From assembly GCA_028023455.1 (NCBI GenBank), contig JAQFVV010000183.1, forward strand, positions 310,001 to 374,000: a stretch of DNA of 64,000 nucleotides, read 5' to 3'. The DNA is from Epiperipatus broadwayi (Eukaryota; Onychophora; Udeonychophora; Euonychophora; Peripatidae). Both the position numbers and the translations under genes were made by a program. This document shows, in pieces, positions 24,546-34,515 of the stretch (positions within the stretch are counted from its first letter, which is position 1; the number at the start of each line of letters is the position of its first letter). The notes below the pieces were generated by a model. That model worked only from the letters and a program-made list of their open reading frames with translations, was not told where the DNA came from and made no database searches.

Positions 24546-25331
24546 AAGAAAGATAATGTTGATTTCTCCTACACATAATTCTGGTTTTATATCTATACTG
24601 CTGGAATTTCTATATTTGAAATAAAATTGATTGTTTGTGAAATTCTGGATTGGAATATAATTGATCACATAACAGAAACCTTATTCTGAAATCATAAAAC
24701 CAGCTTCAATATTATCTTATGATGGATTGAGATATTTTATTGATTTCTAGGACTGGAGGGGGTTATTTGATATATGTATATAATATTAATAGAGCATTCT
24801 CAATATTTAATAATACAATTAAATTTTATATGGATAAAGTAACAGCTGACCATTATTTTTAAAAAAATGGATTGAAAAAGAATGCTCGGATTACCAGCAA
24901 ATTAATTTCTAAAATAAATGGTAAAAATAAATTGTTTAAGCAATTTAAAAAGTTGTCACATAGTGTTAAAAACGGATCAAAAAATAAAAGTAATTGGAAA
25001 AAAAATTAAACAAGACATATATAAATCAAACTTGAAATATTATTTTGAACAAACTGATAAATTAAAGTGTAAAATAAAAAAATATTCTATTGTTAATAAG
25101 AAAACTTAAAAGGGGGAGGGGAGAAATTAAATAAAGGCAGATATTATCCATTTAAATATAATTTTTTAATAGTTTTTTTCTTGATACTGTTAGTAATATT
25201 AGAAATGTCAAGATTCGATTAATTTTTCTGAACTTCATATTCAATTAAATTTAAATATTGAATGATATTAATGTGATCCAAAATAAAAATAGCGGCAGTT
25301 TGGGTATTATTACAGATCAAATAATTATTTC

Positions 25332-25430
25332 TGTCCAGCGTTGGGGGTCGAGAGGTCGCTGCCTTACAAGCAGTTGTCCCAGGTTAGCGGGTTCGCATCC
25401 CGGCCGATGCTATGACACATGAAAAAAAAG
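25332..25430 (+). mobile_element. tRNA-derived SINE (family C) inside the CR1-like LINE
   Basis: It runs TGTCCAGCGTTGGGGGTCG (head), GGGTTCGCATCCCGGCCGAT (box B), GCTATGACACATG and an A run. It is flanked by a perfect 10-bp duplication TAATTATTTC at 25322-25331 and 25431-25440. Confidence 0.92.
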
Positions 25431-25737
25431 TAATTATTTCCCCGTTCTACTTTATTGCTAATGTTGCAATTTCTATTTAATTTGTCAGTTATAGCTAGTA
25501 TTTTTCCAGATATATTGAAGAGTTCAGTAATCTGCCTATTTTTAAGAATAGTGATAAAATACAAATAGATAATCATTAGTCTATATATGGCTAGTTTAAT
25601 ATACATTTTTGAAATGTGTTTTGAAAATAAAAGTATTAACATTATCTTTAAATATAAATAGATTTTTAACATTATAAACATTAGTGAAGTAAAGCGTTAT
25701 TACATGTTTTCCTGAAGGTTTATGATGATGAAGTTTT

Positions 25738-26497
25738 AGTTGTATTTTTATATTGGACTATTTCCATCATCTAATATGAGCATTGAATGTCTTTACAAAA
25801 TTGTAACTTTATTTAAATATTCTAAATACATTCAACTGTTAGTAATAGCACATCAAACAGGTTAGTATATGCACAACCTTTCAAGAGGTATTAGTCTTTG
25901 CTCTTCCTCAGGTGTTGCTGGTCTGACCAGTGACAGTACTAGCATGGGATTAGAACTTGCACCCTTAGATTCTTGAGTTTAGAATTTTAAGGTAATGCTC
26001 TAGTCAGCTGAGCCATCTTTCCAAAGGCAACAGTCTGCAGTAATTTCATATACTTATCTATGAAGTTCCTCCTAGCTTGAGTTTAGAATTTTAAAGTAAT
26101 GCTCTAACCAAGTGAACCATTCTGCCAAAGGCAACAGTCTGTAGTAATTTCATATACTTATCTAGGAGGAACTTCATAGATAAGTATATGAAATTACTAC
26201 AGACTGTTGCCTTTGGCAGGATAGCTCAGCTGGTTAGAGTGTTACCTTAAAATTCAAAACTCAACAATCTAAGGTCCCAGATTCGAATCCCATGCTATAC
26301 TGTCACTGGTCAGGCCAGCAACACCTGAAGAAGAGGGGAGACTAATACCTCTCGAAACATTGTGCATATACTAATCTGTTTGATGTGCTATTACTAACAT
26401 TTGAATGTATTTGGTATATTTAAATAAAGTTAAATTTTTCTAAAGACATTCAATACATACGTTAGATAATGGAAATAGTCCAATATAAAAATAAAGC
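25738..26497. repeat. Inverted dimer of a tRNA-headed SINE (family D), heads toward the centre
   Basis: The left arm (about 25738-26110, with part of the head duplicated to 26165) is the reverse complement of the right arm (about 26166-26497). Outward order in each arm is: a leader ending in AGACTGTTGCCTTTGGCAGG, a tRNA-like head, a CACTGGTCAGGCCAGCAACA block, the CTGAAGAAG...CCTCTCGAAAC module, then an outer tail through GATGTGCTATTACTAAC and GTCCAATATAAAAATA. It interrupts the LINE close to its GFxKxYxxxxxL motif. Flanks AAGTTTTAGTT/AAGCTTTATTC may be a decayed target duplication. Confidence 0.8.
26218..26300 (+). other. tRNA-like head of SINE family D (not a functional tRNA gene)
   Basis: GATAGCTCAGCTGGTTAGAG is a good box A and D-arm, and GATTCGAATCCC is a good box B and T-arm. 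They are separated by an overlong A-rich anticodon region that does not form a normal anticodon stem. Both boxes are still suitable for RNA polymerase III. The inverted partner lies at about 25935-26015. Confidence 0.7.
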
Positions 26498-27044
26498 TTT
26501 ATTCCATTTAATTTATTATTTGTAGCTGAACATGCTTTTGGTTGATTAAACCAGACTTATAGTACTCATGGACATGTGTGAATGTTGTAGTATTTATATG
26601 TAAATGTTAACTTATTAAAATTGATGATTTGATTCCACTTTTTCGAGAGTTGAAAAATATTCCCTTTTTTATTAATAGTGTGGTTATTGTTAGTCGTAAA
26701 TGATGCTTCTTTCACTTTGTGTTTTCTGTCATTTCTTCCTAGGCAGGTTGAAAGCATGCTCAACTAAAAATTGTAAATTAAACTGAATAAACCATTACTT
26801 CATCAACATTCATAATATTAAAAAACTAATTACTGTAGAATAAATAAAGGAAAATAACCTGAATATTACTTTGAATATAATATTTCTCTGAAAATCAATT
26901 GAGAATTTTATAAATAAATTGCCATTCTAGCTACGTCAAAATATACTTAATTTATTAAAGAGTTGTTGAATCATCAAGATAACAATAGGTATAATATTTT
27001 GATTTACATGCCACATTTGATCTTGTAGGGAGATGGCTTATTAA

Positions 27045-27359
27045 ACCACTAAATACCATATGAATACCATTATTTATGCTTACACAAACTGTTTACACAG
27101 AGGCAAAACTCTCCATGCAGCAGCCCCATTCAGTGCAAGCCAGAGTAATCAATGGATGCATTAGATCATAATATATGGGTGCAGTGCTCTCAGATCCAAG
27201 ACTCCTCACTGATGAAAGCCACAAGTTAGAAACTAGTCTGGGGATATTGAATGAGTAAGCAATAAATGAGGAATTTATGCACAAACCTTCATGCATCCAT
27301 TGATTATTCTGGCTTGCACTGATTGGCATTATTGTATGGAGAATTTTGTCTCTATGGGG
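27045..27359. repeat. Fold-back element family A, copy 3, in LINE coding sequence
   Basis: It begins with the complete outer end ACCACTAAATACCATATGA, continues with GGCAAAACTCTCCATGCAG, reaches its centre near 27170-27190 and returns through GATTATTCTGGCTTGCACT to GTATGGAGAATTTTG. The right outer end is truncated. A 10-bp direct repeat GGCTTATTAA flanks it (27035-27044 and 27360-27369). Removing the element and one repeat restores the LINE reading frame through FDLVGRWLIK. Confidence 0.88.
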
Positions 27360-28059
27360 GGCTTATTAAGTAGCTCTATTGTATGGATATTAGAAGTTGT
27401 TTTAGTGACTATCCGGCATATTATTTACAACAAAGAAAACAATGTTTAAAATAAATCCAGTGTTAAATAATTATTATGGTGTTAAATTTGTTATGCCTCA
27501 AGGAGTATTATTAAGTCAATCATTCTTTACTGTTTATCTTAATGATTGCTAAGTCTTTGTCTTCACTCACACATCTCATGTTCTGCAAATTGTGCAGTAT
27601 AAATAATATCTGCTACTCTTATAATAATCAGTTGGTCAATTGTGGAAAATTCAGAAATATATACTTTTATTAAAACTCTAATATTCAAGATATCTGTAGA
27701 AAATGTGAATGAGAAATTAACAAAAGTTGAATCCAGTTCATATAAGACTAATGTTGGACTCACATTTTAGGTGGGATACATACAGAACCCATTTACAGCA
27801 GAGTCTAAGATTTTTAAATTTTTTATTTTTTAAATTAAAGACATTTTGTCACATGATAATTAGAATCTTATTATACTCAGATTGTTACACAAGAGGAAAC
27901 CTCTATAAAAGGATTCATCCTAATGAACATCATCAATTTCTACCTACTACTTTGATCAATCAATTCTTCATTATAATGATCTTTAAAACAACTATTGATT
28001 TTTTTGAAAAAAGAGATAATTATTTTATAAAACTATTGATATTATAGGATATCAACATA

Positions 28060-29035
28060 AAAAACAATTCACACAACCATACACATACACAATTGAAAGT
28101 ACTGTTTAAGATTTGTTTATTATGTAATTAATCATCTAGATATACAATAATAAATAACAATTATAATAAGTCAAAAATGTTATTTATTTTTTTAATTTTG
28201 ATTTAGTAACTGCAGTTTGAAAATAGGAGTTCTGACATATACTCATGTATATAAACAATAGCAAAAAAATAAAATACACATTTTATTCAGTGTGTAATTA
28301 AAAGTAGAATTTTGCTATAATCAGAATTAAAATGTATTACAATTAAATAGAAAATTGTGTATAGTATTTCAAAAACAATTATTATTTATCTAGCAAATTA
28401 ATATTTGCATACTTATAGAAATGTAAATTTCTCCAGACAAATATACCTGTTACCTTAAGTATATTGAATGCTTTTACTGGCTATGCACTAAAAAATTAAT
28501 AGTAACTGTTTCTCTAACCACAATTGGAGTTTTTAGATTTAACTTGAAAAAGAAATGAGGGGGGGGGGGAGATCAGAAATTCATTAAGTTAATCCCTTGT
28601 TAGGATCATCTTTGCTTTCATCTTGGTGACCCCTTGTTTATATTCTCACAAATGTATTTCATTATATCTTCATAATATTCAGTATAATTTATATTTATTT
28701 GCTTGCATTTAAATATCAACTAGACTAATTATTAGGTTCAGTGGGTCACACCTGCATATGGATATCTCCGGACTTACTTATTTTTAATAGATATTAATTC
28801 ACTCATTTTTATATGCTGAAGATGCCTTTAATTTGTCACATACAAACATTTAGTATTAAAGAGTTATTCTTATATAATTTCACATTTTTATTGCTTTTCT
28901 ATGCATTTATATAAATCACATTAAAATGTTTCTATAGTTATTTCACATCTTTATGTTAGCATTATTCTTGTTATATTAGCATTGTTCTTAAAATATTTGT
29001 ATTTTATAATCTACCTATTTATTTATTTTTTTCAA
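28060..29035. other. AT-rich stretch without recognised feature
   Basis: A G run of about 13 bases at 28559-28571 and a GAATGCTTTTACTGGCTATG string that faintly echoes 18510-18535. No gene. Confidence 0.35.
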
Positions 29036-29695
29036 TTTGAAATGTTCCTTTTTTTATTTAAATAACTTTTGATATTAAGCACTATTTAATATATATAAAT
29101 GAATACACCAACTGCTTTTTAAATCTTGTTTTTATACGATTATTATAAAAAATATAAATATATGTTTTGACTATTGTAGAATATAGTCTTTATCAATAAA
29201 ACTGAAAAATAAAAACACAAATACATAATAATAAATATCAAATATTCCAAATAATTCTAAAAAGAATAAATAAAAAAAACCTAAAATCCTCTTAACCTCA
29301 AACCCTTTCTATTACAATAATCTCAAAACTTTATTACATTTTTTTATACTTATATACTTTATCTAAAAACACCCCAAAAACATTTAATTTGAGATTGTTG
29401 CAATAGAAAGGGTTTGAGGTGAAGAGTATTTTTTAGTGTTTTTTTTTTTTTTTTTTTGGAATTATTTGGAATATTTGATATTTATTATTATATATTTGTA
29501 TTTTTCAGTTAACTTGATAAAAATTGATTTTACTCTTGGAAAATAGTTTACATTTATATTTTTTATAATAGTCATATAAAAGAAGGATTTAAAAAGAAGA
29601 TGGTATATTGATTTATATATATTAAAAATTATGAACTATTTTTGAAAAGAAAATTGTAGATGATATTTTAAATTTGTTGATTTAAACACTGTTTA
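29036..29695. repeat. Long fold-back repeat
   Basis: Core arms 29185-29340 and 29385-29525 pair over ATAATAATAAATATCAAATA/TATTTGATATTTATTATTAT and CTCAAACCCTTTCTATT/AATAGAAAGGGTTTGAG. Weaker pairing continues outward through TTTTTAAATC...ATTATTATAAAAAATATAAA to about 29040 and 29690. The T run near 29441-29459 matches A-rich sequence in the left arm. No coding similarity. Confidence 0.7.
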
Positions 29696-29935
29696 ATGTA
29701 CATTTTATATAATCTGTTTAATCAAGGCTTTAAAAGATACCAATTGCAACTTACTTGTTAAATGTACAATACTGAAAGACTATTTTATATTTCTTAATTT
29801 GGGGGGGGAGGGGGGTCAACATTCATCATGATAAATAACATGTATTATTTAGATTTAAAAATGTTAAGAAATAAAACAGAAACACACAAATAATATTATC
29901 CTTCAGTCATTCTTGTAGTTTATTAGAACAAACTT

Positions 29936-30026
29936 GTCAAGCATTAGTGGCCAAGTGGTCAGCACAGTCGCCTTACAAGCAGTTGTCCCAGGTTCGCTTA
30001 CCGGTCGATGCTTTGACACATGAAAA
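29936..30026 (+). mobile_element. tRNA-derived SINE (family C), short form
   Basis: GTCAAGCATTAGTGGCCAAG begins it, then GCCTTACAAGCAGTTG with an anticodon-loop-like CTTACAA, a degraded box B (GGTTCGCTTACCGG) and GATGCTTTGACACATGAAAA at the end. Confidence 0.85.
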
Positions 30027-30029
30027 TAT

Positions 30030-30650
30030 ATATATATATTTCTAAAAGAAAATGAAAACTTTAATTGGGGATCATTATTTCATTTTCTCTTTCAGTGGTA
30101 ATTTTCTAGTGTTTCTGTGACGATGCCCTAAACACAACTTATACATATACGCAAACTGGTTAAACTTTTTGCTTTAATTATATAGATATTAAATCCACTT
30201 TTGATTTATATAAAGCTGATTTGTTTATAATTGTATTTATATACTTTATTACTAAATATTAGTTTTAGTATTTTTTTTTTTTTTTTGGAGTTACTATTAA
30301 TTTTTTTTTATCTAAATATAAATTTAGGTCCTAAAATTTTCAATAAAGTCAAACAATATTTTTGTTTGTATTTTATAAAATTGCATTTAAAATGTTTTAC
30401 CCATGTTTAATTCAACAATTACTCACTAATCCCAGGTTTTCATTTTAGTAAGTCCGGTATCAGTCCTATAGTAATAAACAATTTGGAAATAATAATCTTC
30501 AAAATAAGTATTTTTTTTTTTGCTATTCCAAGTAATCAATAAGTAGTAACTATCTTTTTTAAAATTTTAATATAAAGCAAAAGTGTACCTATCTTTTTTT
30601 CTCACATGTGGATAATTATTATGCAATCAAAGTACTTTAAATATGACTTA
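30030..30650. other. AT-rich stretch without recognised feature
   Basis: Poly-T runs near 30270-30287 and 30510-30521. No gene or oriented repeat. Confidence 0.4.
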
Positions 30651-30664
30651 CTAAATGAATAATT

Positions 30665-31036
30665 CAAACAGGCAAAACTCTCCATACAGTGCCACTCAGT
30701 GCAAGTCAGAGTAATCAATGGATGCCAGAAGGCTTGTACATAAAATCCCCATCTAGTGCCTACTCATCAATATTCCCAGACTAGTTTTTGGCTTGTGGCC
30801 TTTGTCAGTGAGGAGACTTAGATCTGAGAGCACAAGTCTTCTCACTGACAAAGATCACAAGCCAAAAACTAGTCTGGGAATATTGGATGAGTAGGCACTA
30901 GATGGGGATTTTATGCACAAGCCTTCTGGCATCCATTGATTAATCTGACTTACACTGAGTGGCAATACTTATAGAAAGTTTTGCCTGTTTGAATAACAGT
31001 TAAGAGCAAGCATAAGAAATGGTGATCATGTGATGT
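30665..31036. repeat. Fold-back element family A, copy 4, with 13-bp target duplication
   Basis: Left arm 30665-30830 (CAGGCAAAACTCTCCATACA, GAGTAATCAATGGATGCCAG) mirrors 30831-31000. The right side then extends to the full outer end (GCAAGCATAAGAAATGGTGA, TCATGTGATG), while the left outer end is missing. TAAATGAATAATT occurs exactly at 30652-30664 and 31037-31049. The arms are nearly identical, so this copy is comparatively young. Confidence 0.92.
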
Positions 31037-31054
31037 TAAATGAATAATTATGAT

Positions 31055-31860
31055 GACCCCTGCACTGAAATATAGGAAATTGAAAACAATACCTATACTA
31101 TATATTTAGGAAAAAACAGTGAAAATTATGCTTATCCATAACACATTTTCAAGATAAACATCCTTATTAAAGGGCAATTGTTATATTCAAAACAATGACT
31201 AATGGAAATAAAAAAAAATGTATATGTTTAACAATGCATTTTCCAAATTTCACTCAAGTGACTACATATTTTTTATTTATCACTGAATGCACATTATTCC
31301 AGGAAAAAGTACAAAAAAAATTAAATTAAATAAGGCAAAAATTAAGTTATTATAATCTCAAATCAACTAAAGAAATAATTTATAAATAAGGTATTAAGAA
31401 AGTATTTTCAATAGAAATATATTTGAACATATATCTATCATTCAGTTTAAAACCATATATATTTAAAAATATTAAATTACATAAAGAATATTTTTTAAGC
31501 CATTTTGTAAGTTTATATTAATATGAGGTCTACAAAACTGATTGTAAAATGGTTACAAGATAACCTGTGATTTGGTATATTTATATCAAATCATCGTTTG
31601 AATGAACTTACATACTAAATCAATTCAAATTTAGATTAATTACAAAATGGCATCTTTGGATGTCAATTAAATGTAAGGATCTATGGATTATGACATCTTT
31701 GAAAATTATTCAGGAATTACTAATTCCAAATAATTTTAGGGAAGGTAGGAAAATTTTAGTATTGATGTGCTCAGTTGGAACCAAGATATAATTGTTTCAC
31801 TCAGTGGTCAGTATTATAAAGTAGAATGATCATGGCTGGTGGGAATATTAATAAGTAGAA
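31055..31860. other. AT-rich stretch without recognised feature
   Basis: Nothing nameable. Short A runs only. Confidence 0.4.
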
Positions 31861-31874
31861 GAATCTGGAGATTA

Positions 31875-32045
31875 CATGATTACTATCTCATACTAGCACA
31901 TAATTGTTATTAAACAATTCAAAACAAAGCAAAACTCTCCATACAGTAGTGCCATCTTGTGCTAACAAGAGCAATCAACGGATTGCTCTTGTTAGCACAA
32001 GATGACACTACTGTATGGAGAGTTTTGCTTTGTTTTGAATTGTTT
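31875..32045. repeat. Fold-back element family A, copy 5: near-perfect hairpin
   Basis: Arms 31909-31976 and 31981-32048 are reverse complements over 68 bp with a single mismatch and a 4-base loop (AACG). They carry GCAAAACTCTCCATACAGTA of family A but stop after a short inner segment. A 13-bp direct repeat AATCTGGAGATTA at 31862-31874 and 32046-32058 flanks the insertion. The right repeat overlaps the hairpin end by three bases, and the left one is separated from the hairpin by 34 bp of unassigned sequence. Confidence 0.88.
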
Positions 32046-32059
32046 AATCTGGAGATTAG

Positions 32060-34490
32060 CAATAAATAACATCGTAGACAAAATTGTGTCACTCATATTA
32101 AATGATTATGCTTTAGGTTATATATATAAAAAAAGAAATCACTTCGCTATGCATATGAACAAATATATGTAAATTTGAATACATGAAATATGTTGATGGT
32201 ATTTTTATTTGAGTCCATCAGAAATAATTTCAGACATTTTTATGCCTTACATATTTATTTGTTAATAAAATTAAGTCTAATACAAACAATATCACAGTTG
32301 TCAACATGGCTATGATTATGAGGCACGGATCCTCGAAAGTGCTCAGCCTTAACTGAATAAATTTAGTTTTTAGGTGTATAGCTTCAGCAACTTGTATATT
32401 GTATGTGCTTCATAGATTATTACATTTATTGTAGAAGTAAAATAGAATATTAGATGCTATATTAATTCAAAATTGTTTATATATGCATGATATAAACATG
32501 TAAGCTTCAAAAGCTTTTTCATACAGGAACTGTGTTTTGCTCAAGTTTGAATTAAATAAAAAATGATAATATTATTAAAAATATTGCTGATTTAATAAAT
32601 AATGATTACAACTAACATGCATTTTTCAAATATGAAGCAATTTTATGATACGTTAAAATGAAACAAAGTTACCAATACTAAATGTAGGATAGCTCTTGCT
32701 TGAATTCATTCTGTTTCAGTAAAGAATGAATAAATTACGTAAATATAAGTCTATAATATAATTTTTTTCTTCATTTACTATATTAAACCATTTAATCGAT
32801 AATAGTAAAGATAAAATTGATTCAGGAGAACATCCACACTATGCTTGTGTAATTACACATCAGATATCAAATTGTTTTTTATTTCTATTACAGTGAATTG
32901 AAAAGAAGTCTTAACCTTTTAAGAAGGTGATCTTTTCTTTTATTCGCTCTGCTGATAATTTTTATTAAAGTTCAATATTTGATTCAATATTATTTTTTAT
33001 TGTATATAAGAATTCAATAAATTAGGTTTGATTTGATAGTAAATTTATGTTTACAAACAAAATACATGATAAAATTATATTTGATATTTGAAAATATTGA
33101 AAAAATAATAAATTGGGTACACAAACAGAACAAAGCAACTCAAGAAAATTTAACAAAATCTTTGTTGAAGAAAACTATTTTTACAATGGGAATGGATGTA
33201 TATAAAACTATCAAAAATTTCTTGAATTCTCTTTTAAATTTTAAATTTCTATTTATAGTTTCTAAAATATGTCAAAAGTTCGTAGCATTATGCTTGTAAA
33301 TCCATTTACTGATCACATCACCTTCAAAAGAAGTGACAACATTATAATTCTATTTTATTTTGTTAAAATTGGGTTGAATTTATTATTAACTTATATTTTT
33401 AAAAATAAAACATATATGAATAAAATCACACTGCATTCATATATGTTTTTGGTTTTTAAAAATTATTATAATATTGTGTAAAGCTACTCACCGATTTTTA
33501 ATGAACTATTCAAAATGTGAATTTTTTAACTTAACTATTCAAAAAAAATTTCAAAATACTTTTACAAAAGCATATAAAACAGGTTAACAATGAAATAAAT
33601 TCATCAAGCAAAGGGAGCTTGAGCAAAATGACTTCTGTTTTTGCTACCTCTAGAAGTATTTAATCTGTTCAGATTTTTTAAAACTAATACATCAATATTA
33701 GATTAACTTTTCTTTTTTAGCATCATTTAAGCATGAAAATGAAAAAGTAACAATAAAGCTTGCACAGATAAATGATTTAAAGCACAACTATTAATACCAT
33801 CTCCAAACAAGTAGTCAGGTCAAAATCATGGCTATTTATTGAAAAGCTACTGTTAGACTAAGACAGCATATATTATGTATATAATAAAGCTAAAATAGAT
33901 CCTACAATACCATCAATATTTTAAAAACAAAGAAGATTTGGTGTTTTTATCCTAAATAAGTGCAGGCAGTTTTTAACATAATGACAGAAATGTAAGTTAT
34001 AAACATCATTCATTAGTAACAACTTTTAAGTATTCATTTGGGTGCAATTGGGATCATGCACATTTAAACATACAATTTCATGTTTCCAATTGTTGTGCTT
34101 TTGAATATAATGGTGATGATGATAAGGTATTTAGCTTCAAAAATGCAATAAGGTTATATTTAATATTTTCTCTTGGTGTATGATGTTAGTATTATTTGGT
34201 TTATTAAAGGAGTAGTTCTTTTTTTTTACTTTAAAAAGATATGCAATTCATTGAAAGAAGTTATTTTAACTATGGAATGGCAAATTATAAAACAATTTTA
34301 ATTTTTCAATATAACTTCATATGATTACTTTTTGATTCAATTATTTACTATTTACATATTGATATAAAATAGATAGCATAAGAAATATTAAACCTTTAAA
34401 CTACATTAAAGGATCTGATAGAAGGAAAGTATATGAAACTAATTATAGTAACTATAATAAAGATAACTATGAATATATATAAAACATTGA
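32060..34490. other. AT-rich stretch without recognised gene
   Basis: A CTATGATTATGAGG-CACGGAT-CCTCGAAAG hairpin at 32309-32338 resembles the module found in the fold-back families. An 88-codon frame at 33033-33299 and a 70-codon frame at 33269-33481 are lysine/leucine/phenylalanine-rich and match nothing I know. Confidence 0.35.
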
Positions 34491-34515
34491 TCAATTTAAA
34501 ATCAGTCAACTAAAA

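Larger units (their letters stand above)
24840..28050 (+). pseudogene. CR1/Jockey-like LINE ORF2 remnant, split by nested insertions
   Basis: Broken but colinear pieces of one LINE appear in order. The pre-RT linker is at 24870-25110 (NKLFKQFKKLSHS, YKSNLKYYFE). An IFPDILKSSVI block is near 25499-25530. A GFLKVYDDEVLV block, like the consensus GFRKGYSTxDAL, is near 25700-25738. FDLHATFDLV, the first catalytic-Asp motif, is at 26998-27030. After the insertion come LIK...RSCFSDY and then MPQG at 27493-27504 with FFTVYLND. MLDSHFRWDTYRTHL, like LGxxxDxxLxWxxHI, is near 27750-27800. Stops and frameshifts are frequent and the (Y/F)ADD region is degraded. A SINE (25332-25430), a tRNA-headed inverted dimer (25738-26497) and a family-A fold-back (27045-27359) interrupt it. 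Sequence between about 26560 and 26985 does not fit the LINE and is probably another insertion. Confidence 0.65.

Noticed and set aside
26218-26300. Possible functional tRNA gene
   Set aside because: Good box A and B, but an overlong A-rich anticodon region with no stem and an inverted partner. It is a SINE head.
27209-27233. Active hammerhead ribozyme
   Set aside because: CTGATGA and GAAAC flank a hairpin, but the first stem-II pair is mismatched and I could not place stem III with a UH cleavage site. Kept only as a module.
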